Of a DNA stretch of 64,000 nucleotides, positions 44,779 through 52,560 are shown piece after piece. Numbering within the stretch: the first letter of the stretch is position 1; each line of letters begins with the position of its first letter. A program made the position numbers and the translations under genes. The DNA comes from Mesorhizobium mediterraneum (lineage in GTDB: Bacteria; Pseudomonadota; Alphaproteobacteria; Rhizobiales; Rhizobiaceae): positions 124,001 through 188,000 of the forward strand of contig NZ_NPKI01000015.1 of assembly GCF_002284565.1 (NCBI RefSeq), given 5' to 3'. Under the pieces are notes generated by a model, which was not told the origin of the DNA, searched no databases, and worked only from the letters and a program-made list of their open reading frames with translations.

Positions 44779-44982
44779 TTAGTTGTTACCGAAAAGGTTG
44801 CGGTCGGCGCCCTGGACGGCGGGCTTTTCAGCGTGAGCCGGCTTCTGAATGGAAGCCGTGTACGAGCTGTCGACCGCAGCGGTCGGCTGGTTGGCGCCGT
44901 TGGACCCATAATGGTCGCTGCCGGCAAAGGCGCTGCCGGTGATGGCCAGAACGGCGACGGCAGTAAGAGCAATCTTTTTCAT
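44779..44982 (-). CDS. DUF680 small secreted protein
   Basis: 67 residues: signal peptide MKKIALTAVAVLAITGSAFA, mature part GSDHYGSNGANQPTAAVDSS, ending QGADRNLFGNN. Very close to the 73-residue copy, with the shared GSNGANQP and DRNLFGNN blocks. First of the three on the minus strand, so its promoter should lie in the AT-rich region just right of it. Confidence 0.88.
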   Translation of the reverse strand: MKKIALTAVAVLAITGSAFAGSDHYGSNGANQPTAAVDSSYTASIQKPAHAEKPAVQGADRNLFGNN

Positions 44983-45504
44983 TTTTGGTACTCCAGTATC
45001 TTAGTTTTCCGTCCGGCTAGCGGCGTGTCTTGGAAGGAATTCGCGTCGTTCGGACAGCCCCGATGTGGGAAGGCCATCCCGCAGATTCCAATCACGAAGT
45101 TGTTCCGTGTGGACCAAGAATCTACACCTTGAAATTGTACCAGACGCTTCTACAGGCGTTGCTTTATCTTTTATTTTCAATGGCTTATGCCAAAGTCGCC
45201 ATTTGACGATTTGACGGATTGGCGGACCTGCGTTCACAGCGTCATGCACGCATTGTCAACAGAAACGAACCGTTCGGTTCGATTTTAGAAGCGGCTAATA
45301 GTCACTTTTGGAAACTGTTAACCTTCTTTGCCTCCGCCGCGGGTCGGAATTCGATGTCACGGCGGCCGACAATGGTGGCCGAAAAAATGGGTTTCAGCCC
45401 TGCAATTACCAACCTGCACGTTTCGCGGGCCGTGTCGCGCCGCATGGATACGATGTCGCTTTCATGCCGACAGTCAGCTGGCCGTCATGATTAGATGACG
45501 CCAT
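44983..45504. other. AT-richer intergenic region, no gene seen
   Basis: About 520 bases between the first DUF680 gene and the cobalamin riboswitch. Several short frames exist but none has a ribosome site with coding-like composition. The stretch around 45120-45200 is clearly more AT-rich than the flanks and probably carries divergent promoters for the DUF680 genes and the riboswitch transcript. Confidence 0.5.
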
Positions 45505-45680
45505 CTCAGGTGCCGCTTGGTGACGACGAAGCGGAGAATTGGGAAGCCGGTCAAATCCCGGCGCTGCCCCCGCAACGGTGGTGGAGTTCAAGTCGCAACG
45601 GGAGACCACTGGGCCACAAGCCTGGGAAGGTGTCGCGACTGTCCGCAAGGACACTCCAGAGCCCGGAAACCAGCCCGAGG
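45505..45680 (+). promoter_or_regulatory. Cobalamin (B12) riboswitch
   Basis: The ordered conserved blocks are all present on the plus strand: CAGGTGCC start, GGGAAGCCGGT, AATCCCGGCGCTGCCCCCGC with AACGGT directly after, ACCACTGGGCCACAAGCCTG, GGGAAGGTG, and the B12-box end CCCGGAAACCAGCCC. This is the class I adenosylcobalamin aptamer arrangement. The next intact plus-strand gene is gbcA at 45907, 226 bases on. A short frame at 45722 with AGAGGTGG before ATGATG leads only into the repeat at 45783. Confidence 0.95.
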
Positions 45681-45782
45681 TGTCTAGACTCGACTGATCG
45701 CGGTGGGCGGTCAAGAGGTGGATGATGCATGTCTGGCCTGTCGCCGGCGTGCAAGCGATCCTTCCTCAATCACCACCAGTTC

Positions 45783-45888
45783 AGTCTTTGGAGCGACATG
45801 CGTCCATCTGGACGCATAAAGTACGCTCCAAGACTTTGAATTGCGCATCGTGCTTTCCGAAATCGATTCCGATTTCAGGCCGATGCGA
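45783..45888. repeat. Double-hairpin palindromic repeat, copy 2, in the gbcA leader
   Basis: Same two-hairpin order as the copy at 44017: TTGGAGCG / CGCTCCAA enclosing TGCGTCC / GGACGCA, then CGCATCG / CGATGCG enclosing CCGAAATCG / CGATTTCAGG. It lies between the cobalamin riboswitch and gbcA, ending 18 bases before the gbcA start. Confidence 0.87.
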
Positions 45889-45906
45889 CGGCTATGAGGA
45901 CAGGAC

Positions 45907-47154
45907 ATGGATTCGCGCAACGACATGCTGAGGCTCTTGCACGGCCGCAGGCAAGGCTATTCGCTCGAGCAGCCCTTCTACACCGATCCCGATTTCTTCA
46001 AGCTCGACATGGAGCTGATCTGGTATCGCGATTGGCTGTTCATCGGCCACGATTGCGAGTTGCCGAAGCCGGGCAGCTACATCACCGCCCAGATCGGCGA
46101 CTATCCGGTCGTGCTGGTCCGCGACCAGCAAGGCAAGATCAATGCCTTTCACAATTCCTGCCGGCATCGCGGCAGCCGCGTCTGCAACGCCGACAAGGGC
46201 ACGGCGGCAAAGCTCGTCTGCCCCTATCACCAGTGGACCTACGAGCTAGACGGCCGGCTCTTGTTCGCCCGCCAGATGGCGGACGGCTTCGACAAGCGCC
46301 AGTTCGGCCTCAAGCCGGTGGCTTGCGAAAGTGTCGGCGGCTACATCTTCATCTGCCTGGCCAAGGAGCCCGCCGATTTCGCGCCGATGCGCGCCATGAT
46401 CGAGCCTTACCTGCTGCCGCACCGGCTGCGCGAGGCAAAGGTCGCCTTCGAATCGACCATCGTCGAGAAGGGCAATTGGAAGCTCGTCTGGGAGAACAAC
46501 CGCGAGTGCTATCATTGCGCCGGCAATCATCCGGAACTGTGCAAGACATTCCCGGAAGCGCCGACCGTGACCGGCGTGCAGGGCGCCGACAGCGATCCTG
46601 AGATGCTGGCGCACTGGGCGAAATGCGAGGCGGCGGGCCTGCCGAGCAAATTCCGCATCGATCCGGCCGGGCAATACCGCGCCACCCGCGCACCGCTGCT
46701 GCGCGACGCTGTCAGCTATACGATGACGGGAAGACGCGCCGTGAAGAAGAACCTTTCCGACAGCGTTTCGATCGACCGTGTCGGCTCGCTGCTGCTCTAT
46801 CACTATCCGACGACCTGGAACCACATCCTCGGCGATCATGCGGTCACCTTCCGCGTGTTGCCGATCAGCGCCACGGAAACCGCCGTGACAACCAAATGGC
46901 TCGTCCATAAGGACGCGGTCGAAGGCGTCGATTACGACCTTGCCGAACTCACCCATGTATGGACCGAGACCAACGACCAGGACCGCCGCATCGTCGAGGA
47001 AAACGCCTTCGGCATCCTGTCGCCGGCCTATGAGCCCGGCCCTTATTCGGAACTGCATGAGGGCGGCGTCATCCAGTTCGTCGAATGGTACGCCTCCTTC
47101 ATCGGGCCGCGCCTAGCCGAGGACGGCCGGCCGGCATTGCGCAGCGTCGCCTGA
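45907..47154 (+). CDS. gbcA: Glycine betaine monooxygenase, Rieske oxygenase subunit
   Basis: 415 residues. Rieske 2Fe-2S site CRHRG (C85, H87) and CPYHQW (C105, H108), then a ring-hydroxylating-type catalytic domain with NWKLVWENNRECYHCAGNHP carrying the non-haem iron histidines. The sequence matches GbcA, which demethylates glycine betaine to dimethylglycine with release of formaldehyde. GAGGACAGG precedes ATG 45907. Followed 15 bases later by its reductase. The leader holds a palindromic repeat and, further up, a cobalamin riboswitch. Confidence 0.92.
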   Translation: MDSRNDMLRLLHGRRQGYSLEQPFYTDPDFFKLDMELIWYRDWLFIGHDCELPKPGSYITAQIGDYPVVLVRDQQGKINAFHNSCRHRGSRVCNADKGTAAKLVCPYHQWTYELDGRLLFARQMADGFDKRQFGLKPVACESVGGYIFICLAKEPADFAPMRAMIEPYLLPHRLREAKVAFESTIVEKGNWKLVWENNRECYHCAGNHPELCKTFPEAPTVTGVQGADSDPEMLAHWAKCEAAGLPSKFRIDPAGQYRATRAPLLRDAVSYTMTGRRAVKKNLSDSVSIDRVGSLLLYHYPTTWNHILGDHAVTFRVLPISATETAVTTKWLVHKDAVEGVDYDLAELTHVWTETNDQDRRIVEENAFGILSPAYEPGPYSELHEGGVIQFVEWYASFIGPRLAEDGRPALRSVA

Positions 47155-47169
47155 GAGAAACGTGAAGAG

Positions 47170-48279
47170 ATGAACGCAATGACGGACCTCGGGCTCTACC
47201 GCCATCTCGACGAAATGGCGCCCTGGAACGACCGGCTGCAGGTGCTGGAGGTGATCGGCGTCAGCGACGAGGCGCCTGACGTGAAGACCTTCACCTTCCG
47301 CTCCGACAACCAGACCTGGTTCCGCTATAAGCCGGGCCAATTCGTGACGCTGGAACTGCCGACCTCCGACGGCCCGCTGATGCGGACCTATACGCTGTCT
47401 TCCTCGCCGTCGCGGCCGTTCTCGATCGCGGTGACGGTGAAGGCGCAAGCCGGCAGTCTCGGCACGCGCTGGATGTTCGACAATCTGAAGCCCGGCGTTC
47501 ACGTGAGGGCCTATGGTCCGACGGGTGACTTTTCGCTGCACAGCCATCCCGCGGCCAAGTATCTGTTCATTTCGGCCGGCTCCGGCGTGACGCCGATGAT
47601 GTCGATGCTGCGCTGGCTGAACGACTGCGCGCCATGGACCGATGTCGGCTTCGTCAACTGCGCGCGAAAGCCCGAGGAGATCATCTTCCGCAAGGAGCTC
47701 GAACTGCTCGGCAGCCGCATGCCGGGTCTGACGCTTGGCTTCATGATCGAGGAACGGTCCAGCCGCGAGGGTTGGTTCGGCCATATGGGCCGGATCGACG
47801 CGATACGGCTGCCGCTGCTGGCGCCAGACTTCCGCGAGCGCGAAATCTTCTGCTGCGGCCCCGACCCGTTTATGCGTGCGGTGCGGCAGATGCTGGAGGC
47901 CACCGCCTTCGACATGGGCAACTATCATCAGGAGAGCTTTGCGGCCCCGATGGTGGAGGAAATACCGGCCCCGTTCGGTTCGCCGGCAGAGGGTGGGGTC
48001 GAAATACCTGCCGAAGCCGCAACGCCAATCCGCTTTTCGCTTTCGGATGTCGATGCCGACTGCGTTGCCGGCCAGACCGTGCTGCAGACGGCGCGCGCTT
48101 CGGGCGTGCGCATCCCGGCGGCCTGCGAGTTCGGCCTGTGCGGAACCTGCAAGGTGAAAAAGGTCTCGGGCACGGTCGAGATGAGCCACAATGGCGGCAT
48201 CCTCGATCACGAGATCGACGACGGCTTCATCCTTGCCTGCTGTTCGAAGCCGCTGACGGCGATCGAGATCGAGGCATGA
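47170..48279 (+). CDS. gbcB: Glycine betaine monooxygenase, reductase subunit
   Basis: 369 residues. Ferredoxin-NADP reductase-like half with the flavin motif RTYTLSSSPSRP and the nucleotide site SAGSGVTPMMSML, then a C-terminal plant-type 2Fe-2S domain with CEFGLCGTCKV and a fourth cysteine near the end (ILACC). It passes electrons from NAD(P)H to GbcA. Co-transcribed with gbcA. A perfect inverted repeat follows. Confidence 0.92.
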   Translation: MNAMTDLGLYRHLDEMAPWNDRLQVLEVIGVSDEAPDVKTFTFRSDNQTWFRYKPGQFVTLELPTSDGPLMRTYTLSSSPSRPFSIAVTVKAQAGSLGTRWMFDNLKPGVHVRAYGPTGDFSLHSHPAAKYLFISAGSGVTPMMSMLRWLNDCAPWTDVGFVNCARKPEEIIFRKELELLGSRMPGLTLGFMIEERSSREGWFGHMGRIDAIRLPLLAPDFREREIFCCGPDPFMRAVRQMLEATAFDMGNYHQESFAAPMVEEIPAPFGSPAEGGVEIPAEAATPIRFSLSDVDADCVAGQTVLQTARASGVRIPAACEFGLCGTCKVKKVSGTVEMSHNGGILDHEIDDGFILACCSKPLTAIEIEA

Positions 48280-48288
48280 CCGGCGGCC

Positions 48289-48333
48289 CTAAAGCGCGTC
48301 GCGTTTTGACCGGCCTTATGCGACGCGCTTTAG
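48289..48333. terminator. Inverted repeat between convergent genes, probable bidirectional terminator
   Basis: CTAAAGCGCGTCGC and GCGACGCGCTTTAG form a perfect 14-bp stem around a 17-base loop, between the gbcB stop and the convergent reductase stop. No clear T-run on either side, so it may be a rhizobial repeat used as a terminator rather than a classical one. Confidence 0.6.
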
Positions 48334-48351
48334 GTTGTTGCGCGACATGCA

Positions 48352-49098
48352 TTAGACCCCGTAGCGCTCGGTGCGGATGAGGCTTGCCGGAACGCCGGCA
48401 TCGATCAGCGCCTGGGCGGCGGCCGACACGAAGGCATTCGAGCCGCAGACAAAGGCGAACCTTGGCGGCGCGGGCAGCCGCACCATCGACTGCTCTATCA
48501 TCGCGGCATCGATCCGCCGTGAATAGTCCGCCGGGCGCCGGGCCGGCTCGCGGGTCAGCGCCAACACCAGATCGAAGCCGTCCCGGCGATCGTGGAAGTC
48601 GATCAGCTCGTCGCGAAAGATCACCTCGTCCCAGATCCGTGCGGAAAACACCAGCGTGGCAGGCACCGCCGATTTGCGTGCGGCGCGATGGCGGATCATC
48701 GCCATCAGCGGCACCACGCCCGACCCGCCGCCGACCAGCAGAAGCGGGCCGCCGTCACTGTCGGACCAGACAAAGTGTCCGCCGAGCGGGCCGCGCAGCT
48801 CGACCTCGTCGCCGACTGCCGCGACCTCGTGGAAGAACGGCGAGACCTCGCCATCATCGAGCCTTTCGATCGCCAGCTCGATCGTCTCGCCGGCTTCCGG
48901 CGCCGAGGCAATGGAGTAGGAACGGCGCGCCTGATAGCCATCCGGCGCCGTCAGCCTGACATCGACATGCTGCCCGGCACGATAGGCGAAGGGCCGTGAC
49001 GGCCGGAGAAAAAAGCTGGTGACGCGCGGCGTGCGCTTTTCGATGCGGGTGATGGTCACCGTCTGCCAGGGCGACTGCGCCGCCGGCCCGTCGCTCAT
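48352..49098 (-). CDS. Ferredoxin-NADP reductase-like oxidoreductase
   Basis: 248 residues from ATG 49098 (ATGA overlap with the upstream gene); the longer frame fuses the two by shadow. FAD motif RRSYSIASAPEAG and the pyridine nucleotide site LLLVGGGSGVVPLMAMI, ending FVCGSNAFV. There is no 2Fe-2S domain. Coupling to the molybdopterin protein implies it supplies or accepts electrons for that enzyme. Confidence 0.88.
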   Translation of the reverse strand: MSDGPAAQSPWQTVTITRIEKRTPRVTSFFLRPSRPFAYRAGQHVDVRLTAPDGYQARRSYSIASAPEAGETIELAIERLDDGEVSPFFHEVAAVGDEVELRGPLGGHFVWSDSDGGPLLLVGGGSGVVPLMAMIRHRAARKSAVPATLVFSARIWDEVIFRDELIDFHDRRDGFDLVLALTREPARRPADYSRRIDAAMIEQSMVRLPAPPRFAFVCGSNAFVSAAAQALIDAGVPASLIRTERYGV

Positions 49099-49706
49099 GG
49101 ATCGCCCGTATAGCGCTGCTCGCGCCACGGGTCGCCATAGATATGATAGCCACGCAGTTCCCAGAAACCCGGCTCGTCGCGCTCGGTGAACTGCAGCCCG
49201 TTCAGCCATTTGGCCGACTTCCAGAAATAGAGATGCGGAACCAGCAGCCGCGCCGGGCCGCCATGGTCCGGCGTGATCGGCTTGCCTTCGTAAAGCAGCG
49301 CCACCATCGCCTTGCCGGCGGTGAGGTCCTTCGTCGGCACATTGGTGGTGTAGCCGTCGAAGGACAGCGCCAGCGTGAAGCCGGTCGGCGGCTCGATGCC
49401 GGCATCCGCCAGAATATCGTCGACCAGCACGCCTTGCCACGCCGTGTCGAACTTGGTCCATGCGGTGACGCAATGAATGTCGCGCGTCATCTTGGTCAAA
49501 GGCAGCGCGTTGAACTCCGTCCAATTCCACTTCTTGATCGGCCGCGGTCCGTGCTTGAGCGTGAACGACCACTCCTCGGTGCGCACACGCGGCGTCGGCC
49601 CGGCCGACAGCACCGGGAACCCTTGCTCGAGATACTGCCCCGGCGGGATGCGCGCATCCGCATCCGTCGGGGGCTTTCGTCCTGAAGAGAAGCCGCGGGT
49701 GACCAT
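49095..49706 (-). CDS. Sulfite-oxidase-like molybdopterin oxidoreductase
   Basis: 203 residues. Sulfite oxidase molybdopterin domain of the YuiH/COG2041 type: TRDIHCVTAWTKFDTAWQGV carries the cysteine that ligates molybdenum, followed by DHGGPARLLVPHLYFWKSAKW. No haem or dimerisation domain and no Tat signal, so a short cytoplasmic form. Substrate unknown; sulfite or a sulfoxide are the family possibilities. First gene of a two-gene operon with the reductase. Confidence 0.88.
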   Translation of the reverse strand: MVTRGFSSGRKPPTDADARIPPGQYLEQGFPVLSAGPTPRVRTEEWSFTLKHGPRPIKKWNWTEFNALPLTKMTRDIHCVTAWTKFDTAWQGVLVDDILADAGIEPPTGFTLALSFDGYTTNVPTKDLTAGKAMVALLYEGKPITPDHGGPARLLVPHLYFWKSAKWLNGLQFTERDEPGFWELRGYHIYGDPWREQRYTGDP

Positions 49707-49806
49707 CGAGACAATCCATGCAGGTTGAAGCCAACCTGCGCTAGTCTTCTCGAAGATGCTCTGACGGGCAACCGAAATCTTGGCCGCGACCTCGCGCCAA
49801 TGCGCT

Positions 49807-51345
49807 TCAGCCGGCGGCGAAGGGCACGGCGACGAAGATCTGCTCGTCGCCCCGTTCGACGAGCAGGAGCACGGACTTCTTGCCAGCCTTTCCGGCCTGC
49901 GCGATCGCCTGGTCCGCCTGCCTGGCGTCCCTCACCGGCGCCTGATTGACGGCGATGATGATGTCGCCCGGCTGGATCCCGGAAGCCGAGGCCGCCTTGT
50001 CAGGATTGACGCTCTCGACCAGCGCGCCGCGCTGGTTGGGCGCCAGGTTCATCGCCTGTCGGACATCCGGGGTGACGTCCATCAGGCCGAGGCCGATCGC
50101 AGGAGCACGAAGGCCTTGCTGTGCGGACGGTGTCTCTGGTCCGCCGCCGGCCGATGCCGTCTCCACATCGTCTCCATTGCGCCCGACATCGACGGAAATC
50201 TTCACATTCTGCCCTTTGCGCCAGACACCCAGCGTTTCCGTCTCGCCGGGCGAGACATCGGCAACGGCACGCGACAGGTCCTTGGGATCCTTTATCTGCT
50301 GACCGGCGAAGCTGGTGACGACGTCGCCGGTCTCAATCCCGGCTTTTGCCGCCGGCGAGCCGTCGCTGACCTCGGAAACCAGCGCACCGCTGGGCTGACC
50401 GAGGCCGACGGCGCTCGCCACGTCGGGCGTCACCGGCTGAATCTGGACGCCGAGATAGCCATATTGGATGGAGCCGCCCTTCATCAGCTTGGCGACCACC
50501 TTTTGCGCCTGGTCCGACGGGATGGCGAAGCCGACGCCGACGCTGCCGCCATTCGGCGAAAAGATCGCCGTGTTGATGCCGACGACGTTGCCGCTCACAT
50601 CCATCAGCGGACCGCCGGAATTGCCGTGGTTGATCGGTGCGTCGATCTGAATGAAGTCGTCAAACGGCCCGCTGTGCAGATCGCGGCCGCGCGCCGAGAC
50701 GATGCCTGATGTAACCGTGGTGCCGAGGCCGAACGGATTGCCGAAAGCGAGCACCTGGTCGCCCGGCATGAGCTTGTCGGAATCGCCCCATTTGACGGTC
50801 GGCAAAGTCTTGTCGGATTTGATCTTGAGGACAGCGAGGTCGTTCTTGGCGTCGCGGCCGACCAGCTCGGCGGGAAGCTCGGTGCCGTCGTCGAGCGTCA
50901 CCTTGATCGACGTGGCGCCGTCGATGACGTGATTGTTGGTGACGATGGTGCCGTCGGCTGCGACAATGAAGCCGGAGCCGAGCGCCTCTGCGCGAGGCGC
51001 CTGCTGCTGCGGCGGGGTCCTGGGGCCGGGCAGCCCCTGGTCGCCGAAGAACTGGCGGAAATAGTCGTCGAACGGTGAGCTGTCGCCGAAGGGAGCAGCG
51101 TCGCTCATGGTCTCCGACTGTGCCTTCATGACGGTGGTGATCGTCACCACTGCCGGCTTGTCGGCCGCCACGATCGGGGCGAACGATCCATTGGGCACCG
51201 TCATGCCGGTGACGGGAGGGGTCACTGTTTCTGCCAGGGCGCCATTCAGCTTGGGGGCGAGCGGCAGGATGAAAGGGCTGACGATCAATGCGGCGCCCAG
51301 CAAGGCGGCGACGCGATGTCTGCGAAGAATGTGGATGGGTGACAT
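49807..51345 (-). CDS. degP: DegP/HtrA family periplasmic serine protease
   Basis: 512 residues from ATG 51345; a GTG at 51378 is possible. N-terminal hydrophobic export segment, then a trypsin-like domain with H139 in TNNHVIDG, D169 in AKNDLAVLKI and S243 in GNSGGPLMDV. Two PDZ domains follow (GYLGVQIQPVTPDVASAVGL and GLMDVTPDVRQAMNLAPNQ). Envelope quality control protease. Monocistronic on the minus strand. Confidence 0.92.
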   Translation of the reverse strand: MSPIHILRRHRVAALLGAALIVSPFILPLAPKLNGALAETVTPPVTGMTVPNGSFAPIVAADKPAVVTITTVMKAQSETMSDAAPFGDSSPFDDYFRQFFGDQGLPGPRTPPQQQAPRAEALGSGFIVAADGTIVTNNHVIDGATSIKVTLDDGTELPAELVGRDAKNDLAVLKIKSDKTLPTVKWGDSDKLMPGDQVLAFGNPFGLGTTVTSGIVSARGRDLHSGPFDDFIQIDAPINHGNSGGPLMDVSGNVVGINTAIFSPNGGSVGVGFAIPSDQAQKVVAKLMKGGSIQYGYLGVQIQPVTPDVASAVGLGQPSGALVSEVSDGSPAAKAGIETGDVVTSFAGQQIKDPKDLSRAVADVSPGETETLGVWRKGQNVKISVDVGRNGDDVETASAGGGPETPSAQQGLRAPAIGLGLMDVTPDVRQAMNLAPNQRGALVESVNPDKAASASGIQPGDIIIAVNQAPVRDARQADQAIAQAGKAGKKSVLLLVERGDEQIFVAVPFAAG

Positions 51346-51568
51346 GGCCGTTGTCCGGGCGAGAAATTGGTCGGGCACCGTGGCGTTCCGGCTGGGAAAC
51401 CGCCCATTCGGCGTGTCGAGGGTCGCCTTGCCTGTCTCGCCTGGCAGGCAGCCGACCGATCGACAGCCCCCGCATCTAGGGCGGCGATCGTGGTTTCCAG
51501 ATGATATTACGAAGATTTAATATAACGGCCTGGCACCGGCCTGCCGGATGGCGCCGAAACCCGAAAAC

Positions 51569-51592
51569 AAAAAACCCGCCTCACCGGCGGGT
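51569..51592 (-). terminator. Rho-independent terminator, minus strand
   Basis: On the minus strand ACCCGCC, loop GGTGA, GGCGGGT is followed by TTTTTT. It sits about 230 bases after the MBL-fold gene and upstream of degP, so it should end the pfp-MBL transcript. Confidence 0.85.
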
Positions 51593-51738
51593 CGCTGGCG
51601 CAATCAGCACCATGCCAAAGTTACTAGCATAACTGCCGGCACAAAGCAAGAACAAAATCACTGAGACCCGGCACAAGAGCATGAACACCTCTGGCCCTGC
51701 TTCCGGCGTTGACGACTGGCGAAAGCCGTGGCGGCATC

Positions 51739-51764
51739 CAATCTCCCCCCTTGCGGAGGAGATC
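51739..51764. repeat. Degenerate fragment of the XdhC-type palindromic repeat
   Basis: AATCTCCCCCCTTGCGGAGG AGAT resembles one arm of the perfect repeat at 58438-58482 (ATCTCCCCCCTTGAGGGGGA) with two changes. The matching second arm is not evident. Lies between the terminator and the MBL-fold gene. Confidence 0.4.
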
Positions 51765-51818
51765 AGCAGCTTCGTCGACGGCGCCTGCCCGCATCTCTTC
51801 CCGTCCTGCCGGAGCCTC

Positions 51819-52544
51819 CTATGCGCCGATCCCGTCAGTCCGCCTGAGATAGCCGTTAGCGATCTCGCGCATCCGTTTGGCGTCGAAGCTCGGGCCGTGG
51901 CCGCCATGGCCGATGCGGATCGGCAAATCGAGCAGCCGCTGCATGGTGCGGCGATAGGCTGGTCGGTCGGAGTCCGGCAGGTCGTCGATCAGCATGGCGT
52001 CGTAGATGGCGTCACCGGCGAAGAACAGGCCATCGGCCTCATCGAATAGCGCGATCGAATCGGGCGAATGGCCGGGCAGATGCAGCACGCGGAACCGCCT
52101 ATCGCCGAGGTCGACCAGATCGCCCTCGTCAAGCGTCCGCGTCAGCGGGGCCGGTGGGATTTTGTAATCGGCCGCTTTCCAGCCGGGCGCCGGCAGCTTG
52201 GAGACGGCGCCGTCGAGATCGTGGAACATGTGGGCGTAGGTGACCGCTTCGTCCATGCTGTCGAAATGCGCGGCACTCATCCTCGGCCCCGCCCGCGAGG
52301 GGAATTCGTGCAGCGAGCCGACATGGTCGAGATGGATGTGGGTGGCGACGACGAGCAGCGGCTTGCCAGCAGGCGTATTGATCTGCGGCGCCAGCGGGCA
52401 AATCCCCATGCCGGTGTCGACGAGCAGGTCGACGTCACGGCCGCGCAGATGCCAGATGTTGGCGCGCACGAAATCATGCACGAACGGCTCGGCCAGAATA
52501 GTCGTATGGGCGTCGACTTCCGTCTTGCTGAACCAGTCAAGCAT
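51819..52544 (-). CDS. MBL-fold metallo-hydrolase
   Basis: 241 residues. Metallo-beta-lactamase fold with the metal motif THIHLDH, a further ligand in LPGHSPDSIALF, the metal-bridging aspartate in FFAGDAIYDA and HGGHG near the end. Glyoxalase-II-like thioester or ester hydrolysis is possible but the substrate is unknown. Starts 16 bases after pfp on the same strand, so they share a transcript. Confidence 0.85.
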   Translation of the reverse strand: MLDWFSKTEVDAHTTILAEPFVHDFVRANIWHLRGRDVDLLVDTGMGICPLAPQINTPAGKPLLVVATHIHLDHVGSLHEFPSRAGPRMSAAHFDSMDEAVTYAHMFHDLDGAVSKLPAPGWKAADYKIPPAPLTRTLDEGDLVDLGDRRFRVLHLPGHSPDSIALFDEADGLFFAGDAIYDAMLIDDLPDSDRPAYRRTMQRLLDLPIRIGHGGHGPSFDAKRMREIANGYLRRTDGIGA

Positions 52545-52560
52545 CAGGAGAGATCCGGCA

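Noticed and set aside
51581-51682. 33-residue minus-strand frame with a hydrophobic start (MLLCRVSVILFLLCAGSYAS)
   Set aside because: Its stop codon lies in the loop of a clear terminator and there is no convincing ribosome site, so it was not listed as a gene.
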